From the NCBI GenBank assembly GCA_023436715.1, contig JAEZIJ010000083.1, forward strand, positions 1 through 40,661: a DNA stretch of 40,661 bases, read 5' to 3'. The position numbers and the translations under genes were made by a program. Numbering within the stretch: the first letter of the stretch is position 1; each line of letters begins with the position of its first letter. The notes under the pieces were generated by a model. It was not told where the DNA came from. It saw only the letters and a list, made by a program, of their open reading frames with translations, and searched no databases. Shown piece after piece: positions 17,308-27,600 of the stretch. The DNA comes from Acidobacteriota bacterium. GTDB taxonomy: Bacteria; Acidobacteriota; Terriglobia; Bryobacterales; Bryobacteraceae.

Positions 17308-17447
17308 GATGACCTCCAAGTCTATACAGTCTATTCGTATGTGCTCCGGTCAAACCGAAAGCCGAGAGCGGTCCGTTGAAAGTTGATTGGGGCGAGCGGA
17401 ATCCGATACCCTTTTCCTTTGAGGCGCGCGCTAAACGGGAGGTGCTG
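17308..17447. promoter_or_regulatory. Divergent promoter region of FAD operon and LysR 1
   Basis: 140 bp between two divergent starts, the usual place for LysR autoregulation and target control. I find no full copy of either dyad described here. A partial GTTGAAAGTTGATTGG at 17374-17389 shares the left half of the 19-bp motif. GGGAGG at 17437-17442 is the ribosome-binding site that fixes the TTG start of the LysR gene. Confidence 0.4.
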
Positions 17448-18386
17448 TTGGAACTGAAGGAAGTCCGGAGCCTCGTGGCTCTGGCCGAACTGGGCAGCCT
17501 GAAGCTGACGGCGGAGCGGCTGAACCTGAGCGCCGCGGCGATCCACAAGCAATTGAAAGCGCTCGAGTCCGAACTGGGCGTGTGCCTGTATGAAAAGTTT
17601 GGCCATCGCCTCCAACTCGCACAAGCGGCCGAAATACTGATACCGCGCTTCAGGAATATGCTGGCCCATTACGACGGCGCGCTGCTGGCGCTCGATGAGT
17701 GGAAGGGGATGAAACGCGGCGTGGTGCGGATCGGCGCCGGTCCAACCTTGAGCAGCTACATTCTTCCGGTGCTGCTCAAGAAGTACCAGCGGGCACATCC
17801 GGACATCGACCTTCTGGTGGAATCCGGCCATACTCCTGTTCTCCTCGATAAGTTCCGTGAGGCGAAGCTCGATCTCGCGTTACTTGTCTCGCCGGAACTG
17901 CATGAGAGTTCCGACATCGTTGTAGAGACCTCCTGGCAGTTCGAGATGGTGCTCGTCTCGGGACGGACGCTGGCCCATCCTTGCCGGCTCGCGGACCTCA
18001 GGAATCAGCGCTTCATCCTGTTCCATAAGGGATCGCGGATGGAGGAGCCGATCGACCGCTACTTTGCCGCCCACGGCTTCGAACCACGCGTGCTCATGCG
18101 GTTCGATAACGCGGAGGCGATCAAAGCGATGATCCACTCGGGGTTGGGCATCTCGATGCTGCCGATGTGGATTGTCGATGCCGACCTTCGGGACGGCAGA
18201 TTGCAGCTCATTCAACAGGAAGAGCCTCCGCTGGTATCGCAAATAGTACTAGCCAGGAGAAGAGCCGGATACCTGGCACAGGCGGTACGTGAGTTCATCG
18301 CCCAGGCGCAACACTTGCGGTGGACCCGCCCGCGGCTCAGCATGCAGCCGGTCGAGCGGGCACCGAAAAAACGAGTCTCTTCCTAG
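17448..18386 (+). CDS. LysR-family transcriptional regulator 1
   Basis: 312 residues. The start is a TTG at 17448 with GGGAGG five bases upstream. It gives an N-terminus (ELKEVRSLVALAELGSLKLT) that aligns exactly with the start of the paralogue at 34446 (EFKEVRSLVVLSKLGSISLT). A longer frame from 17376 lacks a ribosome-binding site. The winged helix-turn-helix (about residues 1-60) includes LTAERLNLSAAAIHKQLKAL. The effector domain follows, with the IGAGPTLSSYILPVLLKKY and GLGISMLPMWIVD segments typical of LysR regulators. It is divergent from the FAD/enolase operon and converges on the RraA gene, sharing a CTAG stop overlap. It is a candidate reader of the 19-bp dyad, since LysR sites carry T-N11-A. 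Confidence 0.88.
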   Translation: MELKEVRSLVALAELGSLKLTAERLNLSAAAIHKQLKALESELGVCLYEKFGHRLQLAQAAEILIPRFRNMLAHYDGALLALDEWKGMKRGVVRIGAGPTLSSYILPVLLKKYQRAHPDIDLLVESGHTPVLLDKFREAKLDLALLVSPELHESSDIVVETSWQFEMVLVSGRTLAHPCRLADLRNQRFILFHKGSRMEEPIDRYFAAHGFEPRVLMRFDNAEAIKAMIHSGLGISMLPMWIVDADLRDGRLQLIQQEEPPLVSQIVLARRRAGYLAQAVREFIAQAQHLRWTRPRLSMQPVERAPKKRVSS

Positions 18387-19078
18387 AGCCGTTTGTAGCG
18401 CTGGAAGACATCGACGGGATCGTCGCCCCGGGCAAAGTCGTGCCGCGCCAGATCTTCGAGTCCAGCGATCCGTTCGCACTCCAGCAGCACCTTCAAGGTC
18501 AGGTCCTTCGGAATCACGATGACTCCATCCTCTTCACCGAAGATGAAATCTCCGGGGTTGACCACGACCGTTTCGGTCAATTCCCCCGACATCCGTACCG
18601 GCACCTGGCAGGCGATCACCATGTAGCGTCCAAATGACTCCACGGGCGAACGGTAGCGCGCGAATACCGGGAAGTCCATGGAAATGAGATGCCGGCAGTC
18701 CCGTGTGCCGCCGTCGATGAGGGCGCCCACCGCTCCGTGAGCGCGTGCTGTCGTCGCGCTCAGTTCGCCGTAAGCGGCCAGGTTACAAGCGGTGCCGCGG
18801 TCCCGAACCTCGATGCAGGGATGCCGCATCTCGCATACCATCTGCATGCGCCTCTTGCGGGCGGCGTCGTCGCGCTCGACAGCCTCGCTCCCCTTCATCG
18901 TGAATGCCGGGCCCGCAAGCTTCATGCCGGGTGCCAGCGGCCTGAGATCGTGAAACAACGCCTGGTTCGGGTACCCCAGGCTTTCGAGCACATCATAGAC
19001 CGCGCCTGCATACAGCCGCTTATAGCGCTCGCAGATATCCTCTATGTTTGCGATCTCGGTCGTAACCGTTGATTCCAT
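18383..19078 (-). CDS. RraA-like / HMG aldolase-family protein
   Basis: 231 residues. The family includes 4-hydroxy-4-methyl-2-oxoglutarate/oxaloacetate aldolases and the RNase E inhibitor RraA; many members sit in sugar-acid operons and are annotated as dimethylmenaquinone methyltransferase-like. The signature GAVGALIDGGTRD carries the conserved Arg126-Asp127; the acidic residue expected three positions later in HMG aldolases is His130 here, so aldolase activity is uncertain. ATG 19078 has GAGG just upstream and avoids a weak TTG five codons earlier. No signal peptide is present. A predicted promoter with the 19-bp dyad lies at 19172-19216. A decayed copy of this gene's 3' end lies at 6305. 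It may cleave the keto-acid product of the dehydratases. Confidence 0.82.
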   Translation of the reverse strand: MESTVTTEIANIEDICERYKRLYAGAVYDVLESLGYPNQALFHDLRPLAPGMKLAGPAFTMKGSEAVERDDAARKRRMQMVCEMRHPCIEVRDRGTACNLAAYGELSATTARAHGAVGALIDGGTRDCRHLISMDFPVFARYRSPVESFGRYMVIACQVPVRMSGELTETVVVNPGDFIFGEEDGVIVIPKDLTLKVLLECERIAGLEDLARHDFARGDDPVDVFQRYKRL

Positions 19079-19171
19079 TTCTGCCTCGTCCAAAACGTAA
19101 CTTCGCGCCGGCCGCGCGAGGGGCCACCAGCCCTGAGTGGGGGTTCCAACCCTCAGCGCTGCCCAAAAATC

Positions 19172-19216
19172 ATCATGCGTGAGCAGAGTCTCTGAAGCAA
19201 TTGAATTATTTCGAAC
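19172..19216 (-). promoter_or_regulatory. Predicted promoter and 19-bp dyad, RraA gene
   Basis: Read on the minus strand, the dyad GTTCGAAATAATTCAATTG (19216-19198) ends in TTG. This TTG begins a -35-like TTGCTT (19200-19195), followed by a 17-bp spacer and the -10-like CATGAT (19177-19172). The RraA start is about 95 bp downstream. It is the most divergent of the four dyad copies in its left arm. The rest of the 170-bp gap (19079-19248) holds only an imperfect hairpin near 19133-19156. Confidence 0.55.
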
Positions 19217-19248
19217 CTCGATTTGCCGCCAGTAAAGGCGTACCCCCT

Positions 19249-21849
19249 TTAAGGGCGAACTAGCTGCAAGGTCTTGATCTCGTATGGCTTCACCGCGGCC
19301 CTCGGCCGTGCGGTCGAGGGTATCTCATCCTCGATCATGTTAACTTCCCGCACCTCTTGCGGCGCTCCCATGAAACTTACTGCCGCATCCGCAGAGCGGC
19401 CTTCCACTTCGACAAAGCGGACTATCACAGAATTGCCGCGCTCCGCTTTCTTCAGGGCAGTGATAATCAGGTTGTCCCCGCTCAGGGAACAGAACGAGCG
19501 CGAGGGCGGCAGCGACTTCGTCGAGATGTCGTCCGTTGCGCCGACGGGGATCAGCGGGTTATTGAACGCGGAACCGGCCTGGTGTGACCGGACCGCCTTC
19601 CATCCGCCCGCCTCCGGGATCAGGCTGTAACGAAAAGTGTAGGTGCCGACGGGCGGCTTCTGGTATGAAGTGAGCTCGCCGCCGCGGACAACCCGTTCGA
19701 GCGAGAAGCGCGTGCCGCGAACCATCACCGCGCGGATTGCGCCCGGATCGAACACCGTCAATTGATGGTCGGAGGCGACGGTGAGTCCCCAATCCTGGCT
19801 GGATGCCGAGATCCAGTCGATGATCTGGCGGGTCTTCAGCCATGCATCCTTGTTCATCTCATCCGGAAAGTGAGGGCCCGAGTTGGGCATCAGGTTGGCG
19901 GCGTCAATCGAGCCGAACGGGATGCCGTATCGCATCTGCGGCCGCTCGATCCCATGAGGCACCACCTGCTCCAGCCGCAGATACCGCTCTCCCGGCCACT
20001 CCACCGTGTTCTCGAGGTCGATGCGCTTCAGGCCGCGGTAGAGCGTTACGCGCTGCGTGATCGGGATGTCCGCAATCGCGCCCGCAATCCGCACGACAGC
20101 GCGAACGGCGTTGTTCTGTTCGACCGCAACCTCCCTGATGTGGCGCGCGAACACCCGGCCGGTGAGCGGCTCAATACCGATGCTGTTGCCTCCGCGCTCC
20201 TCCACGCCTACGATCTCGACATCTTTGGCGATGTCGCGCTGAAGCTGCTTGTCATAGATGGCGATGCGCCCCGTCGCCTTGTCGATATCGACGCGGAAGA
20301 AGTCGTTCTCCAGCACGTCATGGCCGAGCGGACGATTGGCGTTCTTGCGGTCCTTGTCGCTGTCCGAATCGACACTAACTGTCTTTGCGGGCGCGCCGGG
20401 CTTCTCCGCGGGAGTCAGGTAATAAGTGCGGTAGCCGAGCGAGGGCACTGCGCGGGCCACGAACACGAGATCCAGGGCAAGCGAGATGTTTTCGCTGGTT
20501 TCCTCAACCGCGAACGGCACACTGTTGCCGCTCTCGTCCACCAGGCGCATGCCCTTGCGAAAAGCCTGAATGTCCTGGGTGGCGACGTCGCCATAGAGCG
20601 TCACATGCGCACGCACCAGATCGTCCCGCTGCCAGCCGAGCGGATTGAAAACCACAATTGGGTGCGACGGGCGCACCGGGATTTGCACCCGTTCCGCGAT
20701 GTTGCGGAGCATGTCGCGGGCGATCTGTTCGCTCGAAAGGCGCACGAGTTGGGCATAGCCCATCTTGCGGTCGCCCGCGATCTGCCCACCCTGTCCGCTG
20801 TGGTTGTGGTCCATGGATTCCAGAAGCTTCTTCCATAGGAAGTCGAACTGCTCCTGCGGGTAGGCGGCCTGTCCCATCGCGTGATTGATCGCGGCGAATT
20901 TTTCCGCGGTAAGCAGGGCGTCCGTCGCGGCGGTACTCAGCGGCCAGACCTCGTTGAGCGCCGAGGCCAGGTTCGACCATGCCGGCGGGATGTCGCCAGC
21001 CAGCTCAGGCAACCCGCGCTCGCGCTCTGCCGCGCGGAAGAAATCCAGCGGAGTGGCGAATCGGAAACGCGTGGGCGCGAATTGCCGGTTCAACACGCCC
21101 AGGTTCTCGATCACCTTCTCACTGGGCGCCCAGAGATCGACTCCCCAGTACATCGCAATCGGGCCCGCCGTGGTTGCCTTGACCTCCTTCAGGTCTGTAG
21201 CGAGCTGACCGAGCCGTTTCTCGTCCAGATCGCGATGCAATCCGATGGCAACGCCCCAATGGTGGCCCTTGATGGCGTGCCACGTGAGCGCTGTCGTTCC
21301 GTCCGGGGCCTTCCACCGGAAAAGCGATTGCCCGAGCGGTCCCATGCGGGTCATCACTGTAAAGGGTGTAGCGGACTTGGCCAGAATCTGCGGGAACTGG
21401 GGAGTATAGCCCGGCAAGTCGCCGAGTTGTGCCATCTGCGGATCTACGCCGAGCACGCTCCGCGCGTAGGTCTTGCCGGTCAGGAAGTTGCGCACGTGCG
21501 CTTCTCCGCGCGCTCCGTTCTGGTAGATGCCCGCCCACTTGGGCGAAACTTCGATCCGGCCTTCCTTTACCAGGCGGCGGAAATCTTCCAGTTCCGGCAA
21601 TCCCTTATGGGACTCCACGTAATTGGAAATGAAAACCTCATCCTCGAGCAGAAAGCGGTACTCGGGATATTTTTTCGCCAGTTGAACTGCCTTGTCGATA
21701 ATGGCGTTCCCTCGCGCAAGACACTCCTCTCGCGTGCCGGCCCAGAAAAGATCCAAATGAGAGAACGGGATCAGGAACACGTCCTGGGCATTCGCCGCGG
21801 CCACCGATGCGGCCAGTAAGACTATTTGCAGCCACGCTCGGGCCCGCAT
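19249..21849 (-). CDS. Secreted GH38-like alpha-mannosidase, copy 2
   Basis: 866 residues. ATG 21849 overlaps the stop of the preceding GH38 gene (TGATG), with GGAGG upstream inside that gene, so translation is coupled; a GTG one codon earlier is less likely. Signal peptide: ARAWLQIVLLAASVAAANAQ. Zinc motif SHLDLFW gives His31 and Asp33; the aligned nucleophile is Asp144 in AQLGDLPGY, where the other copies have LPDY. The late motif reads DHNHSGQGG (His348, His350, Ser351), so the Asp after the second His in copies 1 and 3 is Ser here. The architecture otherwise matches copy 1, including the beta-sandwich end with a MIEDEIP segment. The substituted residues suggest altered substrate or reduced activity. 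A member of the GH38 pair transcribed away from TonB receptor 2. Confidence 0.84.
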   Translation of the reverse strand: MRARAWLQIVLLAASVAAANAQDVFLIPFSHLDLFWAGTREECLARGNAIIDKAVQLAKKYPEYRFLLEDEVFISNYVESHKGLPELEDFRRLVKEGRIEVSPKWAGIYQNGARGEAHVRNFLTGKTYARSVLGVDPQMAQLGDLPGYTPQFPQILAKSATPFTVMTRMGPLGQSLFRWKAPDGTTALTWHAIKGHHWGVAIGLHRDLDEKRLGQLATDLKEVKATTAGPIAMYWGVDLWAPSEKVIENLGVLNRQFAPTRFRFATPLDFFRAAERERGLPELAGDIPPAWSNLASALNEVWPLSTAATDALLTAEKFAAINHAMGQAAYPQEQFDFLWKKLLESMDHNHSGQGGQIAGDRKMGYAQLVRLSSEQIARDMLRNIAERVQIPVRPSHPIVVFNPLGWQRDDLVRAHVTLYGDVATQDIQAFRKGMRLVDESGNSVPFAVEETSENISLALDLVFVARAVPSLGYRTYYLTPAEKPGAPAKTVSVDSDSDKDRKNANRPLGHDVLENDFFRVDIDKATGRIAIYDKQLQRDIAKDVEIVGVEERGGNSIGIEPLTGRVFARHIREVAVEQNNAVRAVVRIAGAIADIPITQRVTLYRGLKRIDLENTVEWPGERYLRLEQVVPHGIERPQMRYGIPFGSIDAANLMPNSGPHFPDEMNKDAWLKTRQIIDWISASSQDWGLTVASDHQLTVFDPGAIRAVMVRGTRFSLERVVRGGELTSYQKPPVGTYTFRYSLIPEAGGWKAVRSHQAGSAFNNPLIPVGATDDISTKSLPPSRSFCSLSGDNLIITALKKAERGNSVIVRFVEVEGRSADAAVSFMGAPQEVREVNMIEDEIPSTARPRAAVKPYEIKTLQLVRP

Positions 21850-24473
21850 CACTTCGCCTCCTTTTCCATCTCGAATTGCACGCTCTTGATTTCGTGCGGG
21901 CCTACCCGCAGCGTCTGCCCGGGCTTGGACTCAAGACTCTCTTCGAGCACGTTGACGGCGCGGATCTGTGCCCGCCGGCCCAACATCTCAACGGAAGTCT
22001 CGGATGGCGCCCTTCCCTCCATTTCGTAAAAGCGCAGCACCAGGCCGCGGCCCGCGTCCGCTTTCTTCAGGGCGCTGACCACCAGATGATCGCCTTCCAG
22101 CTTGCAGAATGAAAGGCTCGGCGGGAGCGGTTTGGAAGAGATGCGGTTGCTCACGCTGACGGCGAGCAGCGGCGCGTTGAAATCCATGCCGGAGCGGTAG
22201 GCCTTTGCATCCCGCCAATTGCCTTTCCCGGAAGAGAGCGAGTACCGGAAGACGTAAGTGTCGGACGGAGGGTAGTGGTGCGAAAAAACCTGCCCGTCGC
22301 GAACGATGCGGGTGGAGGAGAAGCGCGCGCCGCGAATCATCTCGGCGCGGATGGTGGACCCGTCGAAACTGATGAGCGGATGATCGGTGGCAACGGTCAG
22401 GCCGCCATCCTCGGCGCCTGCGTGAAACCAGTCCTGCACATGGCGGACGCGCTTCCACGCTTCGTTCGTGATCTCGTCGGGAAGGTGCGTGCCGGAGTTG
22501 GGCAGTATGTCCTCCGTGCCGCTCGCGCCGAAAGGCACCCCGTAGTGGAGAGACATCGCTGGCCGCCCGGTGGGCATCGTCTGCACCAGGCGAACGAGGC
22601 GCGGCTCCTTCCATACGACCCGGTTCTCGATGTCGAGCCGCTTGAGTTCGCGATAAAGCGTGAGCCGCTGGCTGACGGGGATGTCGGAAACCACGCCGTC
22701 GATCCGCAGCACGGCCCGAACCGGAGTGTTCTCCTCGAGTTCGATCGCGCGCACGCTGTTGGGAATCGTCCGGCCGGTCAGCGGTTCGACGCCGATGTAG
22801 TTTCCGCCTCGCTCCTCCACGCCCGCGATCTCCATGTCCGTCGCCACCGCGCGGTTCAATTGTTTATCGAATAGCGACACACGTCCAGTCGCCCGGTCCA
22901 CGTTCACGCGATAGTAGTCGTTCTCCAGGACATCCTCGCCCAGGGAACGGCGGGTATCCCGGCGATCCTTCTCCGTGTCGAGTTGGACTGTCGCGGCCTG
23001 GGGAAAACTGTCAGGGGCCGCGGCGGGAAGCAGGTAATACGCTTTGTAGCCGAGCGGCGGAACTCCGCGCGCGATAAACGTGATTTCCAGGCCGCGCGAA
23101 ATGTTCTCGCGGTAATCGGGGACGATGAACGGAACCGAATGCCCCTGCTCGTCCACCAGGCGCATGCCCTTGCGGTAGTCGCCCAGATCGCCCGCCATCA
23201 CGTCGCCGTACAGCGTAACGTGCGCGTTCACCAGGTCGTCGCGCTGCCAGTTCTGAGGATTGAATACCACGATCGGATGGCTGCGCTCGGCTGCCGGGAT
23301 CTGCACCCGCTCGGCGATGTTGCGCAGCATGTCCCTCAGAATCTCGCCGCCTTCGAGTTGCGCCATCTGCATGTAGCCGATCTTGCGGTTGTCGCCGATC
23401 GCGCCGCCCTGGCCGTCGTGGTTGTGATCCATCGACTCGATGAGCAGCTTCCAGAGCCTTTCGAACCTGGCGCCCGGATAGTCCGCATACCCCAGGCCGT
23501 AGTTGATGGCGGCGAACTTCTCGGCGTTGAGCAGAGTGTTCGTGCTGGGCTCGGCCATCGGCCATATGTGGGGAAGGGAAGTGGCGATATTTGGCCACGA
23601 AGAGGGAATTTCTCCGCTCAACTCCGGGATTGAAGGGCTGGCCGAAACTCGTTTGAAGAACTCCGATGGCGTGGCGAATTGAAAACGGGAGAACGATTGC
23701 GCGCCGTTCAGCTGATGCACGATGTCTACGAGGTTGTCCGGCGTCGTCCAGAGATCGACACCCCAGTGTACGAACCACGGACCCGTCCAGGTGGGTCGAA
23801 TGAACTCGAGCTGCTGGCGCACGCGCTCGACCTCTTCAGCGCCCGCTCCCCGCCGCATGAACACCCACTGCCCATAGTCCTTCAAGGCGTTCCAGACCAG
23901 GGTGCTGGAGCCGTCCGGCGCACGCCAGCGGAACAGCGACTTATCCTTCGGCCCCATGCGCGTCATGATCATGTACGGCACGCCGGCCGAGGCCAGCAGT
24001 TGCGGAAGCTGCTTCGTGTAATCCGGCAGGTCGCCCAGGTGCGCCATCTGCGGGTCCACGCCGAAGGTGCTGCGGGCATATCGCTTGCCGATGACCAGGT
24101 TCCGCACGTGTACCTCGCCCGGCGGAAGGCCCTGAAAGACCGCGGCCCACTTGGGCGAGATCTCCACGCGCCCGTCGCGAACCAGGCGCCGTAACTCGGC
24201 CAGCTCCGCAGTTCCCTGGTGCGTATCCACATAGTTCGCCAGGAAGACTTCGTCCTCGATCAGAAACCGGAACTCCGGCGATTGCGCCGCCTGGCGGATC
24301 GCTTTCGCGATGATCCGGTTGCCGCGTGCGAGGCACTCTTCACGCGTCCCGCCCCAGAACAGATCCAGGTGCGAGTAGGGTGTGAAGTACACCTCCATGG
24401 GGGCGGGCGGACTGCCCGCGGCAAGAACGCTCGCCAGAGGGAACGCGAGCCAGAGCCGTTGAAGCCATTTCAT
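21849..24473 (-). CDS. Secreted GH38-like alpha-mannosidase, copy 3
   Basis: 874 residues. ATG 24473 opens the signal peptide KWLQRLWLAFPLASVLAAG; GGAG lies about eleven bases upstream. Zinc motif YSHLDLFW gives His35 and Asp37, the aligned nucleophile is Asp148 in AHLGDLPDY, and DHNHDGQGG gives His350, His352 and Asp353. All putative catalytic positions of copy 1 are kept. It is the first gene of a two-gene operon with copy 2 and is divergent from TonB receptor 2, sharing the 174-bp control region that holds a 19-bp dyad. The pair is colinear over its whole length (for example ECLARGNxIIxKA and MRLVDExGxSVPF), showing tandem duplication. It is probably periplasmic; the mannoside substrate is inferred from family only. 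Confidence 0.85.
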   Translation of the reverse strand: MKWLQRLWLAFPLASVLAAGSPPAPMEVYFTPYSHLDLFWGGTREECLARGNRIIAKAIRQAAQSPEFRFLIEDEVFLANYVDTHQGTAELAELRRLVRDGRVEISPKWAAVFQGLPPGEVHVRNLVIGKRYARSTFGVDPQMAHLGDLPDYTKQLPQLLASAGVPYMIMTRMGPKDKSLFRWRAPDGSSTLVWNALKDYGQWVFMRRGAGAEEVERVRQQLEFIRPTWTGPWFVHWGVDLWTTPDNLVDIVHQLNGAQSFSRFQFATPSEFFKRVSASPSIPELSGEIPSSWPNIATSLPHIWPMAEPSTNTLLNAEKFAAINYGLGYADYPGARFERLWKLLIESMDHNHDGQGGAIGDNRKIGYMQMAQLEGGEILRDMLRNIAERVQIPAAERSHPIVVFNPQNWQRDDLVNAHVTLYGDVMAGDLGDYRKGMRLVDEQGHSVPFIVPDYRENISRGLEITFIARGVPPLGYKAYYLLPAAAPDSFPQAATVQLDTEKDRRDTRRSLGEDVLENDYYRVNVDRATGRVSLFDKQLNRAVATDMEIAGVEERGGNYIGVEPLTGRTIPNSVRAIELEENTPVRAVLRIDGVVSDIPVSQRLTLYRELKRLDIENRVVWKEPRLVRLVQTMPTGRPAMSLHYGVPFGASGTEDILPNSGTHLPDEITNEAWKRVRHVQDWFHAGAEDGGLTVATDHPLISFDGSTIRAEMIRGARFSSTRIVRDGQVFSHHYPPSDTYVFRYSLSSGKGNWRDAKAYRSGMDFNAPLLAVSVSNRISSKPLPPSLSFCKLEGDHLVVSALKKADAGRGLVLRFYEMEGRAPSETSVEMLGRRAQIRAVNVLEESLESKPGQTLRVGPHEIKSVQFEMEKEAK

Positions 24474-24511
24474 TTTTCTTGCTCCGTCATCAATCCAAAG
24501 GACATGATCGC

Positions 24512-24528
24512 TTTTGCTGCGGGCAAAA
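24512..24528. repeat. Inverted repeat in the leader of the GH38 pair
   Basis: TTTTGC-TGCGG-GCAAAA forms a perfect 6-bp stem 39 bases upstream of the GH38 copy 3 start and inside its likely leader. It could be an operator or an mRNA hairpin; nothing further supports a choice. Confidence 0.35.
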
Positions 24529-24551
24529 TTCCTGAGAAAAAGTAAATCGGA

Positions 24552-24596
24552 GTTGAAAAGATTTCAATTGTCGGATATCGAATGAGGCGCTATCGT
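24552..24596 (+). promoter_or_regulatory. Predicted promoter and 19-bp dyad, TonB receptor 2
   Basis: The dyad GTTGAAAAGATTTCAATTG (24552-24570), with its perfect TTGAA-N5-TTCAA core, runs into a -35-like TTGTCG (24568-24573). A 17-bp spacer and the -10-like TATCGT (24591-24596) follow. The receptor start is 51 bp downstream. The same intergenic region serves the divergent GH38 pair, so one bound regulator could affect both. Confidence 0.6.
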
Positions 24597-24647
24597 CAGG
24601 GCTGGTGGTAGTCTCGCAGCAAAGCTATGACATCAATGTGAGGTGAC

Positions 24648-27600
24648 ATGTCTCTAAGGAAGGGTCATTTTGTGCGCTGGCTGGTCGTAGTTGTATGCCT
24701 GCTGACCGTCATGACGGCGGCGTGGGGCCAGCAAGTGTCCGCGTCGCTCTCCGGCGTGGTCAAGGACAGACAAGGCGCTGTGGTTCCGGGCGCGAAGATT
24801 GTCGTCATCAACCAGACTCAGGGGGCCGTGGCCCGCGAGATCAAGAGCGAGGGCGACGGCACTTTTGTGGTATTCCCGCTCATCCCATCGGTCTACACTC
24901 TGACCGTCGAGGTGACCGGTTTCAAGAAGTTCGAACAGAAAGACATCAAGTTGTTCGCCAACGATCGGATCGATCTCCCGGCGCTGGTTATGGAGGTCGG
25001 AGCGACAAGCGAAACCATCAGCGTGGTCGCCGAAGCGCCGCAGGTGCAGACCGAAAGCGCTGAGCGGTCCGGCATCGTAACGGGCCAGCAGGTAATAAAC
25101 CTCGCGCTGAACGGGCGCAACTATCTTTCGCTCACAGCGCTGGTCCCGGGCGTCCTCAGCACGGCGTCGAACGACGTCGCCGGGCCGAGCGGCATCGGCA
25201 GCATTTTCGCCAACGGCCAGCGGGGCACGTCCAACAGCGTGACGCTGGATGGCGCGACCAACATGGATACCGGCAACAACGGCACTCAGCTAACGAGCCT
25301 GAATGTGGACGCCGTGGCCGAGTTCCGCGTACTGACCAACAGCGCACCCGCCGAGTTCGGCCGCGTCGCGGGCGCCGCGATCAACGTAGTGACCAAGAGC
25401 GGCGGCCGCGACTTCCACGGCACAGGCTACTGGTTCCACCGCCACGAGGGCCTGAACGCCAACAACTGGAAAAACAATAAGGACGGCCTGGCCCGGAAGC
25501 TGTATCGCTACAACTATGAGGGCTATAACATCGGCGGCCCCATATACATCCCGGGCAAGTTCAATTCCAACAAAAATAAGTTGTTCTTCTTCTGGTCGCA
25601 GGAATGGCAGAAGCAGTTGCTTCCGCAGGCTACGCAGTCGGCCACCGTGCCCACCGCAGCCGAGCGGAACGGCGACTTCTCTCTCACGCACGAGGGCGAC
25701 GGCAGGCTCGTGATCATCAAAGATCCCTTGTCCGGCGCGGCATTCCCGGGCAACCAGATTCCCGCGAACCGCTGGAACGCGAACGGCCAGAAGATGCTGA
25801 AGTATCTTCCATTGCCCAACGTCACCGGGCAGAACTCCTACAACTTCCAGTCCCAGGTGTCCGCCGCTTACCCGCGCCGGCAGGAGATGGTGCGCGTAGA
25901 CTGGAACATCAATGACAGTTGGCGGGTCTTCTTCCGCGGCATCCTGGATGATGACACCCAGCAGGCGCCCTATGGCTGGTGGGCTTCGGCCACCAATATC
26001 CCGCTCGGTGCGCTCGCTTACAAACAGCCGGCCCAAGCCGGCATCGTCAACGTGACGACAGTGTTGAGCCCGACCCTCACCAACGAGTTTATCTTCGGGC
26101 CGGGACGCAACCGCCTCACCATCCTACCGACCACGGATGGCCAGAACGCATCGAAGATGGGGCTGGATGTGCGCATGCCGTTCCCCAAGGCAAACGCTCT
26201 GAATCTGGTTCCCAGCATGAACTTCGGCGGCGTGTCCAGCGCTCCGAACTACAATCTGAACAACGTCCCGTTCTACAACGTGAACGACACGTTCGATTTC
26301 ACCGACAACATCATGAAAGTGATGTCGAACCATCAGCTCAAGTTCGGGTTCTACGTTCAGCGCAGCCGCAAGGACCAGACAACGGAATCCCCGATCAACG
26401 GCCAGTTCTACTTTGACCGCGACACAGCGAACCCGGGCGATACGAATTGGGCGTTTTCGAATGCGCTCATCGGCAACTTCCAGCGGTTCCAACAGGGCAG
26501 CACCCTGCTTAACAGCCGGCTTCGCTATACGGACGCCGAATGGTACGTTCAGGACATCTGGAAGGTACGATCGAATCTCACTGTGAACGCCGGCATCCGC
26601 TTCTATGTGCAGCAGCCGCAGTACGACGTTCTTAACCGGGGCGCCTCGTTCAACTCGGCATTTTTTGATCCGGCCCAGGCCGGCATACTTTACGGCAGGG
26701 TGAAAGACTCCGCCGGGAAGGTGGTAGCGCAAGACCCGCTCACGCAACAGCTTCTGCCCGCCGTCTATATCGGCGCCTTGGTGCCGGGCGTGGGCAAATG
26801 GCAGGGCGGCGCCTACGTAAACGGCATAGCCAGGGCCGGAGAGGGCTACTTCCGCGGGCAAATCCGGAGCAACGGCGTGCTCTATGCGCCCCGCATCGGA
26901 CTGGCCTGGAGCATGACGCCCAAGACGGTGTTTCGCGCGGGCGGCGGCGTGTTCTACGAGCGAATCTACGGAACGGGAGGCGTCAGCAACCCGCCCGCGC
27001 TCGTTCAGCCGGTCGTGTACTACAGCAGTATCGATGCTCTCGGCAGCGCTTCCGGGACCATGTTCCCTCAGGGACTCAGCGGTTTCTCGCCCGACGGGAA
27101 AATGCCGGCCACCTACAACTGGAACGTCGGCTTCCAGCGCGAACTGCCGTTCAAGCTGGTGGCGGACGTCGCCTATGTCGGATCAATTTCGAGACACCAG
27201 GTCTTCACGCTCAACGTAAACGGCATGCCGTTCGGCTCAGCGTGGCTGCCGCGGAACCAGGACCCGACATTGGGAACGCCGAAGTTCGATGGAACGACGA
27301 CGCTGCCAATCAACTACATCCGCCCCTACCAGGGGTATGGCGATATCAACCTTCAGGGAATGGGAGCGGACAGCAACTACAACGCTCTCCAGGTCAGTCT
27401 GAACCGCCGCCTCTCGGAAGGTCTGCAACTCGGCGTTGCTTACACCTGGTCGAAGGCATTGGGCACCGCGGGAGCGACCGGCGATTCGGTCAACCCCATC
27501 GACATGGGCAAGGCGAACTACAGCCTTCTCACCATGGACCGGCGCCACATGCTGGTGGTCAACTACATCTACGACGTGCCGAAGCTCGCCAAGAACAACT

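Noticed and set aside
17376..17447. Longer N-terminus for LysR 1
   Set aside because: No ribosome-binding site precedes it, and the extension is absent from the paralogue at 34446, whose start aligns with TTG 17448.
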